Assembly: GCA_004553495.1 (NCBI GenBank)
Contig: SFLE01000033.1
Location: forward strand, 1-11,580
Direction: 5' to 3'
From: Clostridiales bacterium
Lineage (GTDB): Bacteria > Bacillota > Clostridia > Oscillospirales > Oscillospiraceae
Length of the DNA stretch: 11,580 nucleotides
The notes under the pieces were generated by a model. That model worked only from the letters and a program-made list of their open reading frames with translations, made no database searches and was not told where the DNA came from. The position numbers and the translations under genes are program-made. This document shows positions 6,140-11,580 of this stretch, in pieces; within the stretch, counting starts at the first letter, position 1; every line of letters begins with the position of its first letter.

Positions 6140-7681
6140 TCACTCTATTATTACTTCAAATCCGCCATCCTGCGCAACGCTGTCTTTTAGTCCGGCGTCG
6201 ATATAAACGGTGTTCAGCGCCGTTAATTGGGATAGCGTCGACCAGTCGGAAGCGCCACGCGTTCCGGTTATGCGCAGCATCGTAAGCCCCGTAAAGCCGT
6301 CAAGACCCGTTGTAGTACTCAGGGTGCAGTCAACGAGCTCAAGCTCGGTTATTCCCCGTTCCCTGTCAAATGATTTAAAGAAGCTGCCCGTAAGATCACA
6401 GTTATAAAGGCGCACCGCTCGCAGCGAGCTCATATCGAGCACCTGGGCTATATCCGACAGCGAACAGTTTGAGAATGCAACGCTCTGGATATTAACAAGC
6501 GGCTTAAACACCGAAAAGTCGGTGCAGGAAGCTCCCTTAAACGAGGCGTAAGTGAGCTGCTGGCACTTGTTGAGGTCTCCGAGCGAGTTCAGAGATGTGC
6601 AGTTTGCGCTTATCTGCCTAAGCTCCGGCAGGTTTCCGATACCGCTGAGGCTCGAAACGCGGCTGCCGTCGAGGTTAAGGCTCGTTAGGGAGACGGCAGG
6701 CATGGTATCAAGTCCGCCGAGGCTCTGGTACTGTATCCACAGCGTCTTGAGTCCGGTAAAATACGCAAGGTCGGAAAGGTCTGCAATGCTGCCGAGTGTT
6801 ACGGTGCGGGTATTGCCCTGCCAGTCGGTGTATTCAGCGCTCTTATCGCTCTGAGTGACCTCCCCTACTCCGGAGACCGGCTGGCGCAGGCTGTACTCAT
6901 TGCCGATGACATAAAGCTCGGTCATGCCCTTGAGCTCGCCGACGGTTATATCGCCCTCCGTCTTTCCGGTATACTCCCTTGCTGCCCGCTCGAACACATC
7001 GTTTTTGAAGCTGCAGACGGTATCGTCCGGCAGATTCTCCACCTGAGCCGTTTTCGTTGTAAGGCGCTCGAGATAGCCGGTAAAGTAGCCGACTATAAGC
7101 GCCGCGAGCAGCACTCCGAACACGGCGACCGCTATGGACCAGCGGGCTATCTTTTTGCCCTTGCCGGTCTTTTTCTTTTCCTTTTTCGGCTTTTCTGGCG
7201 CTTTCGGCGGCTCTGGAGCCGGTCTTTCCTCGCGCTCGGCAAAGTTTTCGCTGTTTAAAAGCGGCGCACCGTATAGCTTATCATAAAAATACTCATCGCT
7301 TGGGTATGTGTACTTCATCAGGGCGAATATGTTGCCTATCTGAAGCTCCATGCCGGGGGTAAGCGCGGTATCCTCAATGAATATATTTATCGTTTTTATC
7401 TTTTTCGACTGCGCATAATGCATCTCCCTGCGGCAGTTATCCGAGCGCATATAGGCATTCGAGATAAACGCGACGACGAGATGCGCATCCACAAGGTGCG
7501 AGGCGATGCACTCCTGCCACTCGCTGCCGACCTCTATTCCCTCGTCATACCAGATATTATAGCCACGCCGGTGCATATCCGCGATTATCGGCAGCACAAC
7601 GGTATCGTCGGCATGGGCATAGCTTATGAAAATATACGGCTTATCGCCCTCATATGGCTTAAAGTATTCAAAATCCTTCAT
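6140..7681 (-). CDS. Membrane protein with N-terminal TIR domain and C-terminal leucine-rich repeats
   Basis: A 513-residue protein. A TIR domain (TIR_2-like) covers about residues 14-125: box 1 is YIFISYAHADD (16-26), followed by WYDEGIEVGSEW (44-55). CRREMHYA (83-90) places E86 where NAD+-cleaving TIR domains have their catalytic glutamate. A Pro/Lys linker (about 150-178, ending KKTGKGKK) precedes one hydrophobic span at about 180-203. By the positive-inside rule the TIR faces the cytoplasm and the rest is outside. An internalin-like cap, VFERAAREYTGKTEGDIT (229-246), begins a leucine-rich repeat domain with clear 22-24-residue repeats starting near 311, 332, 354, 376, 398, 420, 444 and 466. 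I chose the ATG at 7681 over the longer frame to 7744 because GGAG lies six bases upstream. Isolated transcription unit with no effector or adaptor partner beside it. NADase activity and any immune or signalling role are inference. Confidence 0.9.
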   Translation of the reverse strand: MKDFEYFKPYEGDKPYIFISYAHADDTVVLPIIADMHRRGYNIWYDEGIEVGSEWQECIASHLVDAHLVVAFISNAYMRSDNCRREMHYAQSKKIKTINIFIEDTALTPGMELQIGNIFALMKYTYPSDEYFYDKLYGAPLLNSENFAEREERPAPEPPKAPEKPKKEKKKTGKGKKIARWSIAVAVFGVLLAALIVGYFTGYLERLTTKTAQVENLPDDTVCSFKNDVFERAAREYTGKTEGDITVGELKGMTELYVIGNEYSLRQPVSGVGEVTQSDKSAEYTDWQGNTRTVTLGSIADLSDLAYFTGLKTLWIQYQSLGGLDTMPAVSLTSLNLDGSRVSSLSGIGNLPELRQISANCTSLNSLGDLNKCQQLTYASFKGASCTDFSVFKPLVNIQSVAFSNCSLSDIAQVLDMSSLRAVRLYNCDLTGSFFKSFDRERGITELELVDCTLSTTTGLDGFTGLTMLRITGTRGASDWSTLSQLTALNTVYIDAGLKDSVAQDGGFEVIIE

Positions 7682-7708
7682 TTTTATCTCCAATTTCGTG
7701 ATATGCCG

Positions 7709-7737
7709 ATTATAATATTGATCGCCGGAAAATGCAA
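7709..7737 (-). promoter_or_regulatory. Candidate sigma-A promoter for the TIR-LRR gene
   Basis: On the minus strand TTGCAT (7737-7732) and a perfect TATAAT (7714-7709) are 17 bases apart. Transcription would start near 7702, about 20 bases before the ATG at 7681. The placement supports that ATG, since the longer frame would start upstream of the promoter. Confidence 0.72.
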
Positions 7738-7757
7738 TTACCATTCTGTTAAAGCGA

Positions 7758-7786
7758 TTGACTGTCCCGCGGAAAAATGATAAAAT
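7758..7786 (+). promoter_or_regulatory. Candidate sigma-A promoter for the FMN-dependent dehydrogenase gene
   Basis: TTGACT (7758-7763) and TAAAAT (7781-7786) are 17 bases apart, each five of six to the consensus. The leader would be about 24 bases and holds the GAGGT ribosome binding site at 7805-7809. Its -35 box lies only about 20 bases from that of the divergent TIR-LRR promoter. Confidence 0.75.
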
Positions 7787-7816
7787 TTTCGAACTAAAGT
7801 GTGTGAGGTAAAGAGT

Positions 7817-8833
7817 ATGGATTATAATGAGGTTCTTATAAACGCAAAGAAGAATATCGGTCCCAACTGCAAGGTTTGCACCGAGTGCAACGGGCTTGCC
7901 TGCGGTAATTTGATGCCCGGTCCGGGCTCTAAGGCACCCGGAAACGGCGCAAACGACAACTGGAAGGCATGGCGCGGCATTAAGCTCAACATGGACACGA
8001 TAGTGCCCGATGCTCCGGTCGATACCGGCATAGAATTTTTGGGTAAGCCTCTTTCCATGCCGCTTATATCAGCGCCCGTGGGCTCGCTCAAGGCGCAGTA
8101 TAACCCCACGGACGACATTCGTGATTTCAATGTTTGCTGCGCCGAGGCTGCCGAGAGGTGCGGCATTGCGTCAAGCTTCGGCGACGGTCTCGATGCAAGG
8201 GTATTCCCCCACGGCTGCGAGGTCTCAAAGGCTCACGGCGGCATTGCAATACCGGTGATAAACCCGCTGAACATGGAAACGATCATGGCAAATCTCGACA
8301 CAGCAAACGCCGCAATGCCGTTTGCCGTTTCCGTTGTTGTTGACTCTGCCGGACTTCCGCACCTTAAAAAGATAAGTCCCGATGCCGGCAGCAAGAGCGT
8401 TGAGCAGTTGAGTGAGCTGTGCAAATACGCGAAAATGCCGGTTATAATCAAAGGCGTTATGACGGCACAGAGCGCTTTAAAAGCCGTTGACGCGGGTGCT
8501 GCGGCGATAATCGTTTCAAACCACGGCGGAAGAGTTCTTGCCGGAACTCCTGCAACCGCCGAGGTGCTGCCGGAGATAGTCGATGCCGTGGGCGGCAGGG
8601 CCAAAATAATCGTCGACGGCGGCATAAGAAGCGGCGTTGACATTTTCCGCGCGCTCGCACTCGGCGCCGACGCCGCAATGATATGCCGGCCGTTCCTGAT
8701 AAGCTACTACGGCGGCAGGACCGAGGGTATAGTAAGCTACATTGAAAAGCTCCGCGCCGAGCTTATCGACACGATGTACATGTGTGGCGCAAGAAGCATA
8801 GCCGATATTAACCGCAGCATGATAAGGTTTTAA
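7817..8833 (+). CDS. FMN-dependent alpha-hydroxy-acid dehydrogenase-like protein with N-terminal cysteine cluster
   Basis: A 338-residue cytoplasmic TIM-barrel flavoprotein of the FMN_dh (glycolate/lactate oxidase) family. Recognisable FMN and active-site elements are ISAPVGS (84-90), IIKGV with K212, SNHGGR with H236 and R239 (234-239), DGGIRSG (267-273) and R291. It is shorter than most family members (about 350-390), and I do not see the usual QLY segment carrying a conserved active-site tyrosine; PFAVSVVVDS stands there. The N-terminus has C18, C21, C24 and C29 (CxxCxxCxxxxC), which could bind an iron-sulfur cluster or zinc. The ATG at 7817 is chosen over GTG at 7799 because GAGGT sits seven bases upstream. 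The likely reaction is oxidation of a 2-hydroxy acid, perhaps using an internal electron carrier rather than oxygen, but the substrate is not known. Confidence 0.88.
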   Translation: MDYNEVLINAKKNIGPNCKVCTECNGLACGNLMPGPGSKAPGNGANDNWKAWRGIKLNMDTIVPDAPVDTGIEFLGKPLSMPLISAPVGSLKAQYNPTDDIRDFNVCCAEAAERCGIASSFGDGLDARVFPHGCEVSKAHGGIAIPVINPLNMETIMANLDTANAAMPFAVSVVVDSAGLPHLKKISPDAGSKSVEQLSELCKYAKMPVIIKGVMTAQSALKAVDAGAAAIIVSNHGGRVLAGTPATAEVLPEIVDAVGGRAKIIVDGGIRSGVDIFRALALGADAAMICRPFLISYYGGRTEGIVSYIEKLRAELIDTMYMCGARSIADINRSMIRF

Positions 8834-8841
8834 ATAAACAA

Positions 8842-8876
8842 AAGCTCAGCACTTTCGTGCTGAGCTTCTGTTTTTA
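8842..8876. terminator. Bidirectional terminator between the FMN dehydrogenase and hsp20 genes
   Basis: An 11-base-pair perfect stem (8842-8852 with 8857-8867) closed by the tetraloop TTTC, followed on the plus strand by CTGTTTTT. On the minus strand it is followed by TTGTTTATTT, so it can also end the hsp20 transcript, which otherwise has no evident terminator. The remaining bases to the hsp20 stop at 8940 hold nothing I recognise. Confidence 0.88.
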
Positions 8877-8939
8877 TGGGTTATGGGGAATAGAGAGGAT
8901 GAAAGAAAACTATCTGATCTGCTTAACTATTGCTTGGGA

Positions 8940-9371
8940 TCACTTGATCTCAAGGCGTCTTGCCGCGGGGACCTCGGGGGTCTTCTCCGGCATGGTGAGG
9001 GTCAGGACACCGTCGTTATACTCGGCGGTGATGGCATCTGCATCAATGCCCTTGATATTGAAGCTGCGGCTGAACGAGCCGTAGTAACGCTCGCGACGCA
9101 CAAAGCCGTTCTCGCCCTTTTCCTCTTTTTCCTCGGACTTGCGCTCCGCGGAGATGGTCAGGCAATCCTTGTCGATGTCGATGTTGATGTCTTCCTTCTT
9201 AAAGCCGGGCAGCTCAGCCTCGAGGACATAATTGCCGTCCTGCTTTTTAATGTCGGTGCGGAAACCGCTGACATCAGCGTCGTTCCAGAAGCCGTGGGAC
9301 ATTTCCTCCAGCTCACGGAAAGGATTATAGGATGCTACGCGACGATAGCCAAAAGGTGTAAGTTCAAACAT
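8940..9371 (-). CDS. hsp20: Small heat shock protein, Hsp20/alpha-crystallin family
   Basis: A 143-residue ATP-independent holdase chaperone that keeps unfolding proteins soluble in the cytoplasm. A short N-terminal arm (YNPFRELEEM) precedes the alpha-crystallin domain at about residues 35-130, with ELPGFKKEDINI (53-64) and the family signature GVLTLTMPEK (121-130). The C-terminus RRLEIK carries an L-x-I motif like that used for oligomer assembly. The frame is open to 9491, but the ATG at 9371 is chosen: GGAGG lies eight bases upstream and the product begins like its family (MFELTPFG). Upstream lie a long AT-rich leader and a perfect CIRCE element, so HrcA repression is expected. The ribosome binding site may also be hidden in a small hairpin. 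Confidence 0.95.
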   Translation of the reverse strand: MFELTPFGYRRVASYNPFRELEEMSHGFWNDADVSGFRTDIKKQDGNYVLEAELPGFKKEDINIDIDKDCLTISAERKSEEKEEKGENGFVRRERYYGSFSRSFNIKGIDADAITAEYNDGVLTLTMPEKTPEVPAARRLEIK

Positions 9372-9379
9372 AATCAATA

Positions 9380-9421
9380 CCTCCATTTTTGAGGAGAGCT
9401 TTAAATCTGTTGTTTGATTTA
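9380..9421 (-). promoter_or_regulatory. hsp20 leader with hairpin covering the ribosome binding site, possible RNA thermometer
   Basis: In the transcript, UCUCC (9397-9393) can pair with the Shine-Dalgarno GGAGG (9384-9380) across an 8-base loop; one pair is G-U. A second small hairpin, UAAAUC with GAUUUA (9421-9416 with 9407-9402), lies just upstream. Small heat shock genes in other bacteria are known to use such weak, melting hairpins. Short stems like these can arise by chance, so this is a candidate only. Confidence 0.35.
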
Positions 9422-9501
9422 TAACTCTCGTTTCTTGTTGTATATAAAATACCATATAATTGTGAATAAATATAGTACTTTTTGTGAACAAAATGTAAAC
9501 C

Positions 9502-9528
9502 TTAGCACTCTAATCATTAGAGTGCTAA
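9502..9528. promoter_or_regulatory. CIRCE operator (HrcA binding site) inside a 37-base palindrome
   Basis: The exact CIRCE consensus TTAGCACTC (9502-9510), nine bases, GAGTGCTAA (9520-9528) is present without mismatch. CIRCE is the operator of the heat-shock repressor HrcA, usually found at groE and dnaK operons. Here the only gene it can serve is hsp20, 130 bases away on the minus strand. The spacer TAATCATTA and flanks AAACC/GGTTT are also symmetric, so 9497-9533 is one perfect palindrome around a central C. As RNA it could act as a terminator-like hairpin for the upstream gene ending at 9571. Confidence 0.96.
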
Positions 9529-9544
9529 GGTTTTTGATCCACAA
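9516..9544 (-). promoter_or_regulatory. Candidate hsp20 promoter overlapping CIRCE
   Basis: On the minus strand TTGTGG (9544-9539) and TCTAAT (9521-9516) are 17 bases apart; the -10 box falls within the CIRCE element, the usual place for HrcA repression. An alternative is TTTACA (9499-9494) with TATATT (9474-9469) at a wide spacing of 19, just after CIRCE. Neither is strong, and the AT-rich leader allows others. Confidence 0.35.
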
Positions 9545-9570
9545 TATGATTATGTCCGTATATTCTGTGA

Positions 9571-10200
9571 TTATTCGCCCTTTTTATTGAGTGCCTTGTG
9601 CTTTACAAGAACGAGCACCGCAAACGCTATCGCAACAGCCGCTATCGCAACGGATGTATACACGATCGCGGCATTATAAGTGTTATTTATATTTATCGCC
9701 TGCTCGGGACGCGCTGGCACTGTCGGAGTCGGGGTGACTTCGGGGTCGTCGCTCACGGCGGGAGTGGGCTCGGGCTTCGGATCGGCTATCATGGGATGCT
9801 CGGGCACCTTTACGGGCGCAACTGCCGCGGGCTTACCCTCGGCATCGAGCAGATCGCTCATGAGCACCCAACCGCTGAACTCCTCGCTATCGCCGGACGC
9901 GCTTACAACGATGTGTCCCCATGGGACATCGCCCATATAGCTTACGCGGTACTCGACCTTGAGCTGCGTGTCGTTTTTTATGAGCATATATTTGCCGTTT
10001 ACATCGCACTCGGGCGTTTCCCACGCGACCACATAGCCATCCTCGTTATATGCCGTGTAAACGCCGCCGTCCTGCGTGAGGTTATTCGGGTCATCCCACG
10101 GGTCAGCCACAGGCTTTATCCCCAGCTCAGCATTTGCCGTAAACGGCAGCGCAGCCGCCAGTATCAGCGCCGCGATCAAAAATATCAGTTTATTTTTCAT
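9571..10200 (-). CDS. Secreted, C-terminally membrane-anchored protein with SH3-like domain
   Basis: A 209-residue protein of unknown function. A Sec signal peptide spans 1-24 (KNK, then a hydrophobic stretch, with ANA before E25). A compact domain at about 45-120 ends in WGHIV and SGWVLMSDLLD (109-119), the pattern of bacterial SH3-like domains, which often bind cell wall. A Pro/Thr-rich stalk (about 128-165, PKPEPTP, VTPTPTVPARP) leads to one hydrophobic span at about 178-199 and a short basic tail KHKALNKKGE. So the domain is displayed outside, near or in the wall, on a stalk held by the C-terminal anchor. The ATG at 10200 is chosen over the frame to 10233 because it begins the signal peptide and has AGGAGG nine bases upstream. 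Same strand as hsp20 and the ABC genes but probably separately transcribed. Confidence 0.82.
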   Translation of the reverse strand: MKNKLIFLIAALILAAALPFTANAELGIKPVADPWDDPNNLTQDGGVYTAYNEDGYVVAWETPECDVNGKYMLIKNDTQLKVEYRVSYMGDVPWGHIVVSASGDSEEFSGWVLMSDLLDAEGKPAAVAPVKVPEHPMIADPKPEPTPAVSDDPEVTPTPTVPARPEQAININNTYNAAIVYTSVAIAAVAIAFAVLVLVKHKALNKKGE

Positions 10201-10237
10201 ATAACAACGCCTCCTGCGCCATAGCGCAAACACTCGC

Positions 10238-10266
10238 AGTATAGCATATCGGCGCGAAAAAGGAAA
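10238..10266 (-). promoter_or_regulatory. Weak candidate promoter for the SH3-like protein gene
   Basis: On the minus strand TATACT (10243-10238) is a good -10 box, but the 17-base-spaced -35 (TTTCCT, 10266-10261) is poor. A small hairpin TGCGC/GCGCA lies immediately upstream of the AGGAGG ribosome binding site at 10210-10215. Confidence 0.4.
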
Positions 10267-10321
10267 GTGTTATTTTGTTAATGAGGGGAAAATATTGCTT
10301 AAACCGCTGCAAAATATGCGC

Positions 10322-10374
10322 AATACAAGCACAAAAATGCCGCATCCCATGTAGGCTGCGGCATTACTTGTATT
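10322..10374 (-). terminator. Terminator of the amino-acid ABC operon, nested double inverted repeat
   Basis: The inner stem AATGCCGCA/TGCGGCATT (10336-10344 with 10357-10365, 12-base loop) is followed on the minus strand by TTTGTG, fitting Rho-independent termination two bases after the ATPase stop region. It is nested within a second exact 8-base inverted repeat, AATACAAG/CTTGTATT (10322-10329 with 10367-10374), which could extend the hairpin across an asymmetric internal loop. Confidence 0.78.
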
Positions 10375-10375
10375 A

Positions 10376-11119
10376 TCAGAGCACCTTGGACAGGAAGTCC
10401 TGAAGCCTTTCGCTCTTGGGATGCTCGAAAATTTCCTTGGGCGTTCCCTCTTCGACGAGCTTACCATCAGCCATGAACAGCACACGGTTGCCGACCTCGC
10501 GGGCAAAGCCCATCTCGTGGGTGACGACGACCATCGTCATACCCTCGTGAGCAAGCTCTTTCATAACATCGAGCACTTCGCCGACCATTTCGGGGTCGAG
10601 CGCGCTCGTGGGCTCGTCAAACAGCATGACCTCAGGCTCCATGCACAGCGCGCGCACAATGGCTATACGCTGCTTCTGACCGCCGGAAAGCTGACTGGGA
10701 TAAGCATTGGCGCGGTCGGCAAGTCCCACTCGCGCGAGAAGCTCCATAGCCTTAGCTTCTGCCTCCTCCTTGCTTTTCCCAAGGAGCTTCATCGGGGCAA
10801 GGGTCATGTTTCTGAGCAGCGTCATGTGCGGGAAGAGGTTAAAGTGCTGGAACACCATGCCCATCTTCTGACGGTGAAGGTTTATATTGCAGCTCGGATC
10901 GGTTATATCAACGCCGTCAAAGGTTATCGTGCCGCCAGTGGGCACCTCAAGGAGATTGAGGCACCTGAGGAATGTTGACTTGCCCGAACCGGAGGGGCCG
11001 ATAACGACAACGACCTCGCCCCTATGGATGTCGGTGCTCACACCGTCGAGAGCTTTGATCTTGCCATCCTTAAAATGCTTCTGGAGAGCATCTACTTTTA
11101 TGAGAACATCAGTGGTCAC
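10376..11119 (-). CDS. Polar amino acid ABC transporter, ATP-binding protein (GlnQ/HisP-like)
   Basis: A 247-residue ATPase of the polar-amino-acid uptake family, which drives import at the inner face of the membrane. Walker A is GPSGSGKST (41-49), the Q-loop glutamine is Q91 (MVFQHFNLFPHMT), the ABC signature is LSGGQ (144-148), Walker B is VMLFDEP (164-170) with E169, and the switch histidine is H201 (VVTHEMGFA). Length and motifs are normal for the family. Translation starts with GTG at 11119, with GGAAAGGAGG ten bases upstream inside the permease gene; the two genes overlap by 11 bases, indicating coupled translation. Glutamine, glutamate, cystine and histidine systems look alike in this subunit, so the substrate is open; the binding protein gene is not in the window. 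Confidence 0.96.
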   Translation of the reverse strand: MTTDVLIKVDALQKHFKDGKIKALDGVSTDIHRGEVVVVIGPSGSGKSTFLRCLNLLEVPTGGTITFDGVDITDPSCNINLHRQKMGMVFQHFNLFPHMTLLRNMTLAPMKLLGKSKEEAEAKAMELLARVGLADRANAYPSQLSGGQKQRIAIVRALCMEPEVMLFDEPTSALDPEMVGEVLDVMKELAHEGMTMVVVTHEMGFAREVGNRVLFMADGKLVEEGTPKEIFEHPKSERLQDFLSKVL

Positions 11120-11580
11120 TGTTGCGCAGCCTCCTTTCCAGCTTGCCTACGAGCCATGTAAAGAACACGACCATTATGAGGTATATAAGTGCAACGACGA
11201 TAAGCGGCAGGAACGGTGAATAGGTTGCGCCGCGGATAATATCGCCCGCCTTGGTAAGGTCTCGGATCGCAACATAACCGGCGACGGAGGTTTCCTTGAG
11301 CAGAACGATGAACTCGTTTGCGAGCGTCGGCAGAACATTTTTGAAAACCTGCGGGATTATTATGTACTGCATCGTGCGGACATAGTTAAAGCCCAGCGAG
11401 CGACCTGCCTCGAACTGCCCCTCATCGATGGACATTATACCGCCGCGTACTATCTCGGCGACATACGCACCGGAGTTTATGCCGAATGCGAGCATCGCTA
11501 TCGCAAGGCTGTTTCGGGAGGATGCAAATATTATATAGTATATGATCATCAACTGAACGACCACAGGTGTGCCGCGGATA
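11109..11580 (-). CDS. Polar amino acid ABC transporter, permease, 5' end missing
   Basis: The C-terminal 156 residues of an inner-membrane permease of the His/Glu/Gln type; the gene runs off the right edge. The frame is open to the edge and begins IRGTPVVVQLMIIYYIIF, the typical RGTP segment of this family, so the GTG at 11564 is an internal valine and not a start. The coupling helix region, EAGRSLG (EAA motif) followed by IIIPQVFKNVLPTLANEFI, contacts the ATPase. Hydrophobic spans follow the usual family pattern, ending in a basic tail (KLERRLRNSDH). The stop overlaps the ATPase start by 11 bases. The missing part should hold roughly the first 60-80 residues, and a substrate-binding protein gene would be expected beyond the edge. 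Confidence 0.95.
   Translation of the reverse strand, partial: IRGTPVVVQLMIIYYIIFASSRNSLAIAMLAFGINSGAYVAEIVRGGIMSIDEGQFEAGRSLGFNYVRTMQYIIIPQVFKNVLPTLANEFIVLLKETSVAGYVAIRDLTKAGDIIRGATYSPFLPLIVVALIYLIMVVFFTWLVGKLERRLRNSDH

Noticed and set aside
8857..9392. Plus-strand frames beginning near 8857-8899, one with GAGAGG just before an ATG at 8899
   Set aside because: After about 14 codons they run antisense through hsp20; the product has no recognisable features and the ribosome-binding-like sequence is probably chance.
9598..10224. Plus-strand open frame opposite the SH3-like protein gene
   Set aside because: No ribosome binding site or domain; the minus-strand product has a signal peptide, stalk and membrane anchor.
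11562..11564. GTG as a start codon for the permease
   Set aside because: It is an internal valine: the frame continues to the edge with IRGTP, a conserved family segment.
1..11580. CRISPR arrays, insertion sequences, integrases, tRNA or rRNA genes
   Set aside because: No regular spaced repeats, transposase or integrase motifs, terminal repeats or cloverleaf sequences were found on reading both strands.

Overview
The window reads as a stretch of a chromosome from an anaerobic, probably gut-associated Clostridia (Oscillospirales-like) bacterium. This is inferred from an NfnAB-type electron-bifurcating transhydrogenase, a sodium:alanine symporter, strong AGGAGG-type ribosome binding sites, a perfect CIRCE heat-shock operator and a TIR-LRR protein of a kind I associate with gut Firmicutes. 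It holds ten genes on both strands, two of them cut by the window edges. I see no rRNA, tRNA, CRISPR array, insertion sequence or phage gene. No gap between genes exceeds about 250 bases.

Left part (1-2268): the overlapping pair nfnA (5' end cut off) and nfnB, co-directional and translationally coupled, closed by a strong terminator. Together they encode a complex that couples NADH, ferredoxin and NADP(H). Middle part (2270-6137): a GntR/FCD regulator, a convergent sodium:amino-acid symporter, and an MFS transporter divergent from the symporter. Palindromes and a recurring TGCATTT motif sit in both promoter regions and could be the regulator's operators. Bidirectional hairpin terminators separate the convergent pairs.

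Centre (6140-8876): an isolated gene for a membrane protein with an N-terminal TIR domain, one membrane span and a C-terminal leucine-rich repeat domain. This is the domain order of a Toll-like receptor reversed, with the repeats predicted outside and the TIR inside. Divergent from it is an FMN-dependent alpha-hydroxy-acid-dehydrogenase-like protein with an unusual N-terminal cysteine cluster.

Right part (8940-11580), all on the minus strand: an Hsp20 gene under a CIRCE element that lies inside a perfect 37-base palindrome, with a leader that can hide its own ribosome binding site; a small secreted, membrane-anchored SH3-like protein; and the ATPase and truncated permease genes of a polar-amino-acid ABC importer. 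The substrate-binding protein gene is not in view.

The most interesting item is the TIR-membrane-LRR protein. The double layer of possible heat-shock control on hsp20 and the shared promoter architecture (TTGCAT, 17 bases, TATAAT-like) at three genes come next.
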